Positions 35,885 to 45,172 of a DNA stretch of 64,000 nt are shown piece by piece. Made by a program: the position numbers and the translations under genes. Source of the stretch: Ascidiaceihabitans sp. (GTDB lineage: Bacteria; Pseudomonadota; Alphaproteobacteria; Rhodobacterales; Rhodobacteraceae); NCBI GenBank assembly GCA_029251465.1, contig JAQXDI010000048.1:62001-126000 (forward strand), given 5' to 3'. The stretch's first letter is position 1; every line of letters starts with the position of its first letter. The notes below the pieces were generated by a model. That model was not told the origin of the DNA. It was given only the letters and a program-made list of their open reading frames with translations, and searched no databases.

Positions 35885-37818
35885 TGTTTAACCGTATTTT
35901 GATCGCCAATCGCGGCGAAATCGCCTGTCGTGTCATTGAAACCGCGCAAAGCATGGGCGTGTCCTGCGTTGCGGTCTATTCAGATGTGGATGCCAGTGCC
36001 AAGCACGTGCAGATGGCCGATTTGGCCGTGCACATCGGTGGCAATGCCCCGGCTGACAGCTATTTGCGCGGCGATGTGATTATTCAGGCGGCTTTGGATA
36101 CGGACGCGCAGGCGATCCATCCGGGCTACGGGTTCTTGTCCGAAAACCCCGAATTTGTTGACGCGGTTGCGGCGGCTGGCCTGACGTTCATCGGCCCCTC
36201 GGCGGATGCGATCCGCGCCATGGGGCTTAAGGATGCGGCCAAGGCGCTGATGATCAAAGCGGGCGTGCCAGTTGTGCCGGGCTATCACGGCGCGGATCAG
36301 GACGACACGTTGCTGGCGACCGAGGCTGACAAAATCGGCTATCCGGTGTTGATCAAGGCGGTTGCGGGCGGGGGCGGCAAAGGCATGCGCTTGGTTGAAG
36401 CCGCAGATGACTTCGCTGACGCACTGGCTTCGGCCCGATCTGAGGCCAAGACATCCTTTGGCAACGCCGACGTTCTGGTCGAGAAATTTGTGACCAAACC
36501 GCGCCACATCGAAGTACAAGTGTTCGGCGATGGCACCCACGCGCTGCACTTGTTCGAACGCGATTGTTCCCTGCAACGCCGCCATCAAAAGGTAATCGAA
36601 GAGGCTCCAGCCCCCGACATGCCCCAAGACATGCGCGACGCGATGGGCACCGCTGCGGTCCGTGCGGCCGAGGCGATTGGCTACAAAGGTGCGGGCACAG
36701 TCGAATTTATAGTCGACGGGTCGAACGGTTTGCACGCGGACAAGTTCTTTTTCATGGAAATGAACACGCGCTTGCAGGTTGAACACCCCGTGACCGAATT
36801 GATCACTGGCGTCGATCTGGTGGAATGGCAGTTGCGTGTCGCCGCTGGCAGCGCTTTGCCCTGCGCCCAAAGCGATCTTGCAATCAATGGTCATGCGTTC
36901 GAGGCGCGGCTGTACGCCGAAGACGTGCCAGCAGGCTTCTTGCCCGCAACCGGTACGCTGACGCATCTGTCGTTTCCTGAAAATGCACGATCTGACAGTG
37001 GCGTGCGCAGCGGCGACACGATCAGCCCGTTTTACGATCCGATGATTGCCAAGGTAATTGTGCACGGGCCGACACGGCAGGTGGCTTTGGCCCGTTTGTC
37101 AGCGGCGTTACGTCAAACCCAAGTGGCCGGAACCACGACGAATCTCGCGTTTCTGGGTGCTCTGGCCGGGCACGAGGGCTTTGGCACAGGCGACGTTGAC
37201 ACCGGCCTGATTGCCCGCGATCTGGACGCCCTAACCGCACAGGCCCCCGTTACGCCAGCCCATTGGGCGCGCGCAGGCATGGTGGCTTTGGGCTTGGACA
37301 CAGCCGCATCCGAGACGGGGTTCACTCTGTGGCAACCCTTGCGCCGCTCGGTTGCTTTGGCCTTGGGTGAGGACGAGTGCACGCTTTCGGTCGAAGTTCT
37401 ATCGCCCATAGAACAGCACTGGACTGTGGGTGACGCAACTGTGGGTGCCAAACACGTTGGTGGCGCTTGGATGCTAGATCAGCAACCGGCCCCTCAGACC
37501 GCACAGACCGGATCAACCGTGACCATCTTTGCCGACTACGGGATCGCCTTTGACGTGATCGACCCGTTGCAACGCGACAGCGGTGCCGGGGGCGACGGCA
37601 ACCTGATCGAAGCGCCAATGCCCGGCTTGGTCAAATCCGTGATGGCAAAAGCGGGGCAGGCGGTCAAAGCCGGCGACCGTTTGGCTGTACTGGAGGCGAT
37701 GAAGATGGAGCATGCGTTGCTTGCGGCCCGTGACGGGGTTGTGGCCGAGGTTCTTGCCTCTGACGGAGATCAAGTCGAGGCGGGTGCGGCCCTGATCCGA
37801 CTAGAGGCCGAGACATGA
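35884..37818 (+). CDS. mccA: Methylcrotonoyl-CoA carboxylase, biotin carboxylase/carrier (alpha) subunit
   Basis: 644-residue subunit: N-terminal biotin carboxylase (FNRILIANRGEIACRVI; ATP-grasp KAVAGGGGKGMRLV; ERDCSLQRRHQKVIEEAPAP; EMNTRLQVEHPVTE), a BT-type linker domain, then a C-terminal biotinyl domain with PMPGLVKSV and EAMKMEH, where Lys is biotinylated, presumably by the BirA encoded at 60165. It forms the alpha6beta6 enzyme with MccB. Stop overlaps the GST start by four bases. Confidence 0.95.
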   Translation: MFNRILIANRGEIACRVIETAQSMGVSCVAVYSDVDASAKHVQMADLAVHIGGNAPADSYLRGDVIIQAALDTDAQAIHPGYGFLSENPEFVDAVAAAGLTFIGPSADAIRAMGLKDAAKALMIKAGVPVVPGYHGADQDDTLLATEADKIGYPVLIKAVAGGGGKGMRLVEAADDFADALASARSEAKTSFGNADVLVEKFVTKPRHIEVQVFGDGTHALHLFERDCSLQRRHQKVIEEAPAPDMPQDMRDAMGTAAVRAAEAIGYKGAGTVEFIVDGSNGLHADKFFFMEMNTRLQVEHPVTELITGVDLVEWQLRVAAGSALPCAQSDLAINGHAFEARLYAEDVPAGFLPATGTLTHLSFPENARSDSGVRSGDTISPFYDPMIAKVIVHGPTRQVALARLSAALRQTQVAGTTTNLAFLGALAGHEGFGTGDVDTGLIARDLDALTAQAPVTPAHWARAGMVALGLDTAASETGFTLWQPLRRSVALALGEDECTLSVEVLSPIEQHWTVGDATVGAKHVGGAWMLDQQPAPQTAQTGSTVTIFADYGIAFDVIDPLQRDSGAGGDGNLIEAPMPGLVKSVMAKAGQAVKAGDRLAVLEAMKMEHALLAARDGVVAEVLASDGDQVEAGAALIRLEAET

Positions 37819-38483
37819 TCACTCTGCATCATTGCCCGCAAACCCGCTCTATGCGTTCACTGTGGTTGCTGCATGAATTGGGCGTCGACTTTGACGTCGT
37901 CACCCATGCGTTTGGCAAGAACTTGCGCGATCCCGACTATTTGAACCGGTCCTTTGCCGGGCGCGTGCCAGCGCTGGAACTGGACGGGCAGTCGATTTTC
38001 GAAACCGGTGCGATCACCGAGGTGCTGTGCGAACGCTTTAGCCCTGACACGCTGGGCCGACCTGCGGGACATCCCGAACGTGCCGACTGGTTGGTTTGGG
38101 TGCATTTTGCCGAAACCATCAGCCAGCACACCGCCGCGCTGACCCAGCAGCACGTTGCCCTGCGCGAAGACCACATGCGCAGCCCCATCGTGATGAAGCT
38201 GGAGGCCGCCCGCCTTGGCAAATGTTACGCAGCCATCGAGGCACGCTTGACCGCGCTGGGCACGCCCGCGCAGTATCTTTTGGAGGGAGGGTTCAGTGCG
38301 GCTGATATCTCGGTCGGGCAAGCGGTCTACATGGCAAGGTTTTTTGCGACACTGGACGGCTTCCCGAAAGCGGCGGCTTGGTACGAACGGCTGACAGCGC
38401 GGGATGCGTTTCAGGCCAGCCTACCGGACGCCGATCAACGATTGTTCCCGCAGGCGTTTTTCGCGCCGTGGCCCATGGAATGA
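37815..38483 (+). CDS. Glutathione S-transferase family protein
   Basis: 222-residue cytoplasmic GST-fold protein. N-terminal thioredoxin-like half: MITLHHCPQTRSMRSLWLLHELG, followed by GRVPALELDGQSIFETGAITEVLCE, where the Glu/Ser pair contacts the glutathione gamma-glutamyl group; all-helical C-terminal half. It begins within the mccA stop (ATGA) and is followed by the HMG-CoA lyase gene 24 bases on, so it is part of the leucine operon. A detoxifying or isomerase role toward a reactive enoyl-CoA intermediate is possible but unproved. Confidence 0.87.
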   Translation: MITLHHCPQTRSMRSLWLLHELGVDFDVVTHAFGKNLRDPDYLNRSFAGRVPALELDGQSIFETGAITEVLCERFSPDTLGRPAGHPERADWLVWVHFAETISQHTAALTQQHVALREDHMRSPIVMKLEAARLGKCYAAIEARLTALGTPAQYLLEGGFSAADISVGQAVYMARFFATLDGFPKAAAWYERLTARDAFQASLPDADQRLFPQAFFAPWPME

Positions 38484-38507
38484 GCAACCAAACAGGAAAG
38501 AACACCT

Positions 38508-39359
38508 ATGTCCGAACACGCAGAGATCTTTGAAGTTGGCCCCCGCGACGGTTTGCAAAACGAGGCCCGCGATATTCCGGTGGCCGAGAAAATCGCGCTG
38601 GTGGATTTGCTCAGTTCGGCGGGGGTCAAGCGGATCGAATGTGCCAGTTTTGTTTCCCCCAAATGGGTGCCGCAGATGGCGGGCAGTGGTGAAGTTCTGG
38701 CGGGAATCACCCGGGCTGCGGGCGTACGTTATGGTGCGTTGACTCCGAACATGCGTGGATTTGAAGACGCCAAAGCGGCGGGCGCCGACGAAATTGCGGT
38801 GTTTGGCTCAGCGTCCGAGGGGTTCTCGAAGGCAAATGTGAACGCCACAATCGAGGAATCTCTAGATCGCTTTGCGCCCGTGATCGAGGCGGCTCGTATG
38901 ATCGATCTGCCTGTGCGTGGCTATGTGTCTTGCGTGGTCGGCTGCCCCTATGACGGCGATGTTGATCCGGCGGATGTAGCCCGTGTGGCTGACCGATTGT
39001 TTGCGATGGGCTGTTACGAGGTGTCCTTGGGTGACACGATCGGTGCGGGCACGCCCGACAGCATCGCGCGCATGTTGATGGCGGTGCGGGATGTGGTTCC
39101 TGTGGGCAGGTTAGCGGCGCATTATCACGACACAAACGGGCGGGCGATGGACAACATTGATGCATCCATTGCGCTGGGCGTGCGGGTGTTTGACGCCGCC
39201 GTTGGTGGTTTGGGGGGATGCCCGTTTGCACCGGGGGCTGCGGGCAATGTGGCGACCGAAGATGTGGCCGCGCATTTGGCCCGATTGGGCTATGAAACCG
39301 GTTTGGATCTGGATGTTGTGGCGAAAGCGGCCGAAATGGCCAAAGCCATGAGGGGCTAA
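38508..39359 (+). CDS. mvaB: Hydroxymethylglutaryl-CoA lyase
   Basis: 283-residue TIM-barrel lyase that splits HMG-CoA to acetyl-CoA and acetoacetate, last step of leucine degradation. Signatures: EVGPRDGLQNE, CVVGCPYDGDV, SLGDTIGAGTPD, AHYHDTNGRAMDN with the two metal histidines, and the catalytic-cysteine loop GLGGCPFAPGAAGNVATED. ATG at 38508 follows AGGAAAG. Two bases separate it from the hydratase gene. Confidence 0.95.
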   Translation: MSEHAEIFEVGPRDGLQNEARDIPVAEKIALVDLLSSAGVKRIECASFVSPKWVPQMAGSGEVLAGITRAAGVRYGALTPNMRGFEDAKAAGADEIAVFGSASEGFSKANVNATIEESLDRFAPVIEAARMIDLPVRGYVSCVVGCPYDGDVDPADVARVADRLFAMGCYEVSLGDTIGAGTPDSIARMLMAVRDVVPVGRLAAHYHDTNGRAMDNIDASIALGVRVFDAAVGGLGGCPFAPGAAGNVATEDVAAHLARLGYETGLDLDVVAKAAEMAKAMRG

Positions 39360-39361
39360 GA

Positions 39362-40150
39362 ATGTTCAAGACTTTGGACCTTGATGTGGATGCGCGCGGC
39401 GTGGCCACATTGACCCTGAACCGTGCCGAAAAGCACAACGCCTTGTCGGCAGTGATGCTGGCGGAATTGACACAAGTGGCCCATGATTTGGGCGTGGACG
39501 ATGCGGTGCGTGTTGTCGTTTTGACAGGGGCCGGGCGCAGCTTTTGTGCGGGCGGTGACCTTGCGTGGATGCAAGAGCAAATGGCGTCCGATCCCGAAAC
39601 CCGAGGGCGCGAGGCGGCCAAGCTGGCGCATATGTTGCAGGCAATGAACACGATGCCCAAACCGCTGATTGGAGCGCTGCAAGGCAATGCATTTGGCGGC
39701 GGTGTTGGCATGGCGTCGGTCTGTGACGTGGCGATTGGCGTCGACAGCCTACGGATGGGGTTCACCGAAACGCGTCTTGGCATTATTCCGGCCACCATCG
39801 GCCCCTACATTATCGCGCGTATGGGCGAGGGGCGGGCGCGTCGTGTGTTCATGTCGTCACGTCTGTTTGGGGCGCAAGAGGCCGTCGATCTGGGGTTATT
39901 AGCGCGCGCTGTGCCCGCAGTTGATTTGCCCGCCGCGATTGAGGCTGAAGTCGAACCTTACCTGTCTTGCGCGCCGGGGGCAGTTGCGTCCGCCAAGGCT
40001 TTGACGCGCGCGTTGGGTCCGCACATCGGCGAGGACACGATTGCGATGACGATTGCGGCGCTTAAATCCCGCTGGGAAACGGATGAGGCCGCAGAAGGCA
40101 TCGGCGCGTTCTTTGACAAGCGCAAAGCGGCGTGGATGCCCGAGGGCTAG
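39362..40150 (+). CDS. liuC: Methylglutaconyl-CoA hydratase (enoyl-CoA hydratase family)
   Basis: 262-residue crotonase-fold enzyme. LTLNRAEKHNALSAVMLAEL, the oxyanion-hole loops GAGRSFCAGGDLAWMQEQM and GNAFGGGVGMASVCDVAIG, and GFTETRLGIIPATIGPYI are family signatures. Placed last in the ivd-mccBA-lyase order it should hydrate 3-methylglutaconyl-CoA to HMG-CoA; naming rests on context. Its 3' end overlaps the cupin gene on the other strand by four bases. Confidence 0.9.
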   Translation: MFKTLDLDVDARGVATLTLNRAEKHNALSAVMLAELTQVAHDLGVDDAVRVVVLTGAGRSFCAGGDLAWMQEQMASDPETRGREAAKLAHMLQAMNTMPKPLIGALQGNAFGGGVGMASVCDVAIGVDSLRMGFTETRLGIIPATIGPYIIARMGEGRARRVFMSSRLFGAQEAVDLGLLARAVPAVDLPAAIEAEVEPYLSCAPGAVASAKALTRALGPHIGEDTIAMTIAALKSRWETDEAAEGIGAFFDKRKAAWMPEG

Positions 40151-40464
40151 TCGCGCGGGTTCTCGAGGAATTCGATCTCGATAAAGGCGCATTCGAAATC
40201 ATTGGCGCTGATCACGTCATGCTCTGTCCCTAGTTCCCGAAAATACGGAACGCCGGTTTTCATCTCCGCCAAAGTGCGATTGCCATCGGCCCCGAGAATT
40301 TCGAGCTGCCCGTCGAACATCGGCACCACAACATAGTCATAGTCATGACGGTGCCAGCCGGTGTTGTTTCCACGCGTGCGAAATCGCCATTCAGTGACCC
40401 GGGTTCGAGTATTTTCGATCAGAACAATCGGGGTGGCGGTGCCTGGGGCTGCGGGGGTGCACAT
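40147..40464 (-). CDS. Small cupin-domain protein
   Basis: 105 residues forming a single cupin barrel: WRFRTRGNNTGWHRHDYDYVVVPMFDGQLEI supplies the H-x-H metal motif (WHRHDY) of cupin motif 1, and GTEHDVISANDFECAFIEIEF matches motif 2. Such proteins are often small metal-dependent dioxygenase or isomerase-like or sensing proteins. Convergent with liuC; function unassigned. Confidence 0.8.
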   Translation of the reverse strand: MCTPAAPGTATPIVLIENTRTRVTEWRFRTRGNNTGWHRHDYDYVVVPMFDGQLEILGADGNRTLAEMKTGVPYFRELGTEHDVISANDFECAFIEIEFLENPRD

Positions 40465-40823
40465 ATCATGTCTCCTGTTGGTTTGAGCAGGCTAGGGCGC
40501 ATCGCAGGAATACGATAGGGCCAGATCGATTACGACACCCTGCCAGAATCAGGTGGTGCTGATCTGCTGTTCGTTTTGTGGCACCTGTTTCCCAAACTGC
40601 GCACAAAATCTTGAGGGCAGTTGAATTTAGTGAGCACGAATGTGGCGTCGTTTAACGGTTTTTGAACTTGTGATGCACTAGTGCGGCATAACGGCCTTGG
40701 ATGGAGCGAAAACCTGTGGCTGTTGGTTGACCCTGACAAGTCACAGGGCTAAACCCATGATCGTCAACTTCGCCACTTGGCCGCGCGGGCAAAACGCCGT
40801 TTCGCGATACACAAGGAGCCACC
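40465..40823. other. Intergenic region upstream of the nuo operon
   Basis: These 359 bases separate the leftward cupin gene from nuoA. No convincing reading frame is present. It holds a 10-base palindrome (GCACTAGTGC, 40675-40684), a promoter candidate at 40727-40755, and the nuoA ribosome-binding site AAGGAG just before the ATG. Confidence 0.6.
40727..40755 (+). promoter_or_regulatory. Candidate promoter of the nuo operon
   Basis: TTGACC (40727-40732), a 17-base spacer and TAAACC (40750-40755); the expected start lies about 60 bases upstream of nuoA. Found by eye; the -10 is weak. Confidence 0.35.
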
Positions 40824-41704
<881 letters not shown>

Positions 41705-41714
41705 GGGCTGACAG

Positions 41715-42326
41715 ATGACTGAAGCACTCACAGAACTCGGCACCTACATCGAAGCCAAACGCCCCGATTGCGTGCTGGCATGGGATATCACCCACGACGA
41801 ATTGAACGTCGATGTGGCACCGGCCAGCATCACCGGCTTGGTTGAGTTTTTGAAAACGGATTCCACCTGCAAATTTTCCAGCCTCGTGGATATCACAGCT
41901 GTCGATTATGCGGGCCGCGCCAAACGCTTCGACGTGGTCTACCATTTCCTGTCGATGTACCAAAACCATCGCATCCGCCTGCGCGTCTCTGTGCGCGAGG
42001 ATCAAATGGTGCCATCGATCTGCGAAATTCACCCGTCAGCCAATTGGTTCGAACGCGAAGTCTTTGACATGTTCGGCATCCTGTTTTCCGGCCACCCGGA
42101 TTTGCGCCGTATCCTCACGGACTACGGTTTTCGCGGATACCCGCTGCGCAAAGATTTCCCGACCACGGGCTATACCGAAGTGCGCTATGACGAGGCGCAA
42201 AAACGGGTCATTTATGAACCGGTCAGCCTTGTGCAGGAATACCGGCAGTTCGATTTCATGAGCCCGTGGGAAGGTGCCGAATACATCCTGCCCGGGGGCG
42301 AGAAAAAAGACGAGGCGGCGAAATGA
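41715..42326 (+). CDS. nuoC: NADH-quinone oxidoreductase subunit C
   Basis: 203-residue 30-kDa-type peripheral arm subunit: [64 protein letters not shown] and the conserved HPLRKDFP-like segment [19 protein letters not shown]. It is separate from nuoD, unlike the fused NuoCD of enterobacteria. Its stop overlaps a 57-residue ORF by ATGA. Confidence 0.97.
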   Translation: MTEALTELGTYIEAKRPDCVLAWDITHDELNVDVAPASITGLVEFLKTDSTCKFSSLVDITAVDYAGRAKRFDVVYHFLSMYQNHRIRLRVSVREDQMVPSICEIHPSANWFEREVFDMFGILFSGHPDLRRILTDYGFRGYPLRKDFPTTGYTEVRYDEAQKRVIYEPVSLVQEYRQFDFMSPWEGAEYILPGGEKKDEAAK

Positions 42327-42496
42327 GCGGTTTTTGGTGGCTGGCAATTTCGGCGCTGACGATCATCCCTATGGTCAAGCTGCTGCCGTTCTTTGGCATC
42401 AACAAATACTGGGCGGCTGCGGCTGTGATCCCTGTCGGCACCGTAGGGTTGCTGTGGTACATGGCGGTTAAGCTGCAAGAGTTGGAGAAACGTTGA
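42323..42496 (+). CDS. Small two-helix membrane protein in the nuo operon
   Basis: 57 residues, [20 protein letters not shown]... with two hydrophobic segments (about 4-20 and 28-46) and a charged tail (KLQELEKR). It starts inside the nuoC stop (ATGA), has host-like codon use and is translationally coupled to its neighbours. No recognised family; Rhodobacter-type nuo operons carry unassigned small ORFs in this position. Possibly an assembly or peripheral subunit of complex I. Confidence 0.6.
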   Translation: MSGFWWLAISALTIIPMVKLLPFFGINKYWAAAAVIPVGTVGLLWYMAVKLQELEKR

Positions 42497-42678
42497 TGAT
42501 CCCGTTTCTGACTGAAGTTTTGGAATTGGCGGCGGCTGGGTTATTGCTTGCTGGGGCCGTTCCTCTTTTTAAAAAAACTCAAATTGAAAAGCTACCAGAC
42601 GCGCTGTCTAGTAATTTTTCAATAAAAACAATGGGTGTGTTCGTCATGCCGAAATGCACTAATTTGGGTGAAAATTGA
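42496..42678 (+). CDS. Small ORF between nuoC and nuoD, half hydrophobic, AT-rich second half
   Basis: 60 residues from ATG at 42496, which overlaps the previous stop as TGATG. Residues 1-22 form one hydrophobic helix ([20 protein letters not shown]); the rest is polar. The DNA from about 42562 to 42660 is clearly more AT-rich than the surroundings and its codon use is unlike the nuo genes, so this may be a decayed or foreign stretch rather than conserved protein. The nuoD start follows its stop by one base. Confidence 0.4.
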   Translation: MIPFLTEVLELAAAGLLLAGAVPLFKKTQIEKLPDALSSNFSIKTMGVFVMPKCTNLGEN

Positions 42679-42679
42679 A

Positions 42680-43897
42680 ATGATGGACGGCACCAAAGGT
42701 TTCGATGACGCCCTGACGGGCGAACAGAAAATCCGCAATTTCAACATCAACTTTGGCCCGCAACACCCTGCGGCGCACGGGGTTTTGCGTCTGGTTCTGG
42801 AACTTGACGGCGAAGTTGTTGAACGTTGCGATCCGCACATCGGCCTGCTGCACCGTGGCACCGAAAAGCTGATGGAAAGCCGCACCTATCTGCAAAATCT
42901 ACCGTATTTCGACCGGCTCGATTACGTGGCTCCGATGAACCAAGAGCACGCCTGGTGCTTGGCGATTGAAAAGCTGACGGGCGTTGAAGTGCCGCGTCGC
43001 GCCTCCTTGATCCGCGTTTTGTACTGCGAAATTGGTCGGGTGCTGAACCACCTTTTGAACGTGACCACACAGGCTTTGGATGTTGGTGCGCTGACGCCGC
43101 CGCTCTGGGGCTTTGAAGAGCGTGAAAAGCTGATGATTTTTTACGAACGCGCATGTGGCGCGCGTTTGCACGCGGCCTATTTCCGCCCCGGTGGTGTGCA
43201 TCAGGATCTGCCGGATGACCTGCTAGATGATATCGAAACTTGGGCCAATGAATTCCCTGACATGCTGGGTGACATCGATGGCTTGCTGACTGAAAACCGC
43301 ATTTTCAAACAGCGCAACTGCGACATTGGCGTGGTCACAGAACAAGACATTTTGGACTTTGGTTTTTCCGGCGTCATGGTGCGTGGATCTGGTTTCGCAT
43401 GGGATTTGCGCCGCTCACAGCCATATGAATGCTACGATGAATTCGATTTCCAAATCCCGGTTGGCAAGAACGGCGACTGCTACGATCGCTACCTGTGCCG
43501 CATGGAAGAAATGCGCCAATCCACGTCGATCATCAAACAGGCGATCGTCAAACTGCGCGAAACGCCGGGTGACGTGATGGCGCGGGGCAAAATCTCGCCG
43601 CCCAGCCGTGCTGACATGAAAACCTCGATGGAAAGCTTGATCCACCATTTCAAGCTGTACACCGAAGGGTTCCACGTGCCGGCTGGCGAAATCTATGTCG
43701 CTGTTGAGGCGCCCAAAGGCGAGTTCGGCGTGTATCTTGTGTCTGACGGGTCGAACAAACCGTACCGCACAAAAATCCGTGCGCCGGGCTTCCTGCATTT
43801 GCAGGCGATGGACCACATCTCGAAGGGGCACCAACTGGCTGATGTCGCCGCGATCATCGGCACGATGGACGTGGTGTTCGGAGAGATTGACCGATGA
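42680..43897 (+). CDS. nuoD: NADH-quinone oxidoreductase subunit D
   Basis: 405-residue 49-kDa-type subunit that forms the quinone-binding cavity with NuoB. Signatures: [61 protein letters not shown] and [19 protein letters not shown]. Tandem ATGs at 42680/42683; GGGTGA lies upstream. Its stop overlaps a candidate 29-codon micro-ORF (ATGA). Confidence 0.96.
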   Translation: MMDGTKGFDDALTGEQKIRNFNINFGPQHPAAHGVLRLVLELDGEVVERCDPHIGLLHRGTEKLMESRTYLQNLPYFDRLDYVAPMNQEHAWCLAIEKLTGVEVPRRASLIRVLYCEIGRVLNHLLNVTTQALDVGALTPPLWGFEEREKLMIFYERACGARLHAAYFRPGGVHQDLPDDLLDDIETWANEFPDMLGDIDGLLTENRIFKQRNCDIGVVTEQDILDFGFSGVMVRGSGFAWDLRRSQPYECYDEFDFQIPVGKNGDCYDRYLCRMEEMRQSTSIIKQAIVKLRETPGDVMARGKISPPSRADMKTSMESLIHHFKLYTEGFHVPAGEIYVAVEAPKGEFGVYLVSDGSNKPYRTKIRAPGFLHLQAMDHISKGHQLADVAAIIGTMDVVFGEIDR

Positions 43898-43983
43898 TGC
43901 CTTGCCTATCGACCACGTATTCTTTTGAAAAAACTGCCGCCCAAAGGTCCCGTACACTTCGCGCAACTCAAGGTCTGACTTAA
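43894..43983 (+). CDS. Candidate 29-residue micro-ORF linking nuoD and nuoE
   Basis: ATG at 43894 lies within the nuoD stop (ATGA) and the TAA stop at 43981-43983 overlaps the nuoE ATG (TAATG). The peptide ([20 protein letters not shown]...) has no helix or family. Exact overlap at both ends is what translational coupling would need, but such a short frame could be open by chance and nuoD translation could pass through it only as a coupler. Confidence 0.35.
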   Translation: MMPCLSTTYSFEKTAAQRSRTLRATQGLT

Positions 43984-45131
43984 TGCTTCGCCGTCTTCAC
44001 AAAGAACAACCCGCCAGCTTTGCATTCACGCCCGCGAACCAGGCTTGGGCCGAGGCGCAGATCACGAAATACCCAGAGGGTCGTCAGGCGTCGGCGATCA
44101 TTCCGTTGTTTTGGCGCGCTCAAGAACAGACCGGATGGTTGACCCGTCCAGCGATCGAACACGTATCCGAAATGCTGGGCCTTGCCTACATTCGCGGGCT
44201 CGAAGTTGCGTCGTTTTATTTCATGTTCCAACTGCAACCTGTCGGGTCCGTGGCCCACATTCAGGTGTGCGGCACGACGTCCTGCATGATTTGCGGAGCA
44301 GAGGATTTGATGGCGGTCTGCAAAGACAAGATCGCTGCCAAGCCGCATGAGATTTCCGCTGATGGCAAGTTTTCTTGGGAAGAGGTGGAATGCCTCGGGT
44401 CGTGTTCCAACGCGCCTATGGCCCAGATCGGCAAGGATTATTTTGAGGATCTGACAGCCGCGCGCTTTGGCGAAATCATCGACGAATTGGCGGCAGGCAA
44501 GGTACCAACACCGGGCCCTCAGAATGGACGCTATGCTGCAGAACCGCTCAGTGGTCTGACCAGCTTGACGGAATATGACAGCGGCAAAACGCAGTACAAC
44601 GCGTCTGTGCAACTGGCCACAGACATTGGTGACACGATCAAACGCATTAATGGCACCGAAGTGCCATTGCTGGCCCCGTGGCAGGGAAAATCGGCGAAAT
44701 CGGCCGCAAAACCAGCGGCAAAGGCCAAGGCAAAGCCAGCACCAAAAGCAGTTGCCAAAGCGCCGGCGTCGAAAGCCAAGTCAATCGCCAAGCCCAAAAC
44801 GACAGCCGCAGCACCACCTGTTGCAGCCGATGGTCCCGGCAAGAAACCCCGCACCATGAAGGCACCGCGCAAGGCCGGTGCAGATGATCTTAAGTTGATC
44901 AAGGGCGTTGGTCCAAAAATGGAATCCTTGCTGCACGGCTTGGGCTTTTTCCATTTTGACCAAGTGTCCAAATGGTCGGCGGACGAAGTTGCATGGGTTG
45001 ATCAGAACCTCGAAGGGTTCAAAGGCCGTGTGAGCCGCGATTCTTGGGTCGATCAGGCAAAATCACTCGCTGCGGGTGAAGAAACAGAATTTTCCCAACG
45101 CGCCAAAAAAGACGGTATCTATAAGAAATAA
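43983..45131 (+). CDS. nuoE: NADH-quinone oxidoreductase subunit E with C-terminal helix-hairpin-helix extension
   Basis: 382 residues, about twice the usual NuoE. Residues about 10-175 are the thioredoxin-like N1a 2Fe-2S domain: [23 protein letters not shown] and [10 protein letters not shown] supply the C-x4-C and C-x3-C ligands. Residues about 235-298 are a Lys/Ala/Pro-rich linker. Residues 300-382 form a helix-hairpin-helix-like module starting [18 protein letters not shown] and ending [14 protein letters not shown], found again in the next gene. Extended NuoE is known from Rhodobacter relatives; the role of the extension is not established. Confidence 0.94.
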   Translation: MLRRLHKEQPASFAFTPANQAWAEAQITKYPEGRQASAIIPLFWRAQEQTGWLTRPAIEHVSEMLGLAYIRGLEVASFYFMFQLQPVGSVAHIQVCGTTSCMICGAEDLMAVCKDKIAAKPHEISADGKFSWEEVECLGSCSNAPMAQIGKDYFEDLTAARFGEIIDELAAGKVPTPGPQNGRYAAEPLSGLTSLTEYDSGKTQYNASVQLATDIGDTIKRINGTEVPLLAPWQGKSAKSAAKPAAKAKAKPAPKAVAKAPASKAKSIAKPKTTAAAPPVAADGPGKKPRTMKAPRKAGADDLKLIKGVGPKMESLLHGLGFFHFDQVSKWSADEVAWVDQNLEGFKGRVSRDSWVDQAKSLAAGEETEFSQRAKKDGIYKK

Positions 45132-45172
45132 TAAAAAACTAACGGAACTTCTGAACGGGAGAGGGACAAGAC

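Noticed and set aside
35980-37065. A 361-codon leftward frame opposite mccA and a 347-codon one opposite nuoL (56113-57156)
   Set aside because: Same shadow effect; the forward genes are unquestionable and the antisense products have no recognisable domains.
40675-40684. Ten-base palindrome GCACTAGTGC upstream of nuoA as an operator
   Set aside because: Short, isolated and about 140 bases from the gene; noted in the region entry but not strong enough for a separate call.
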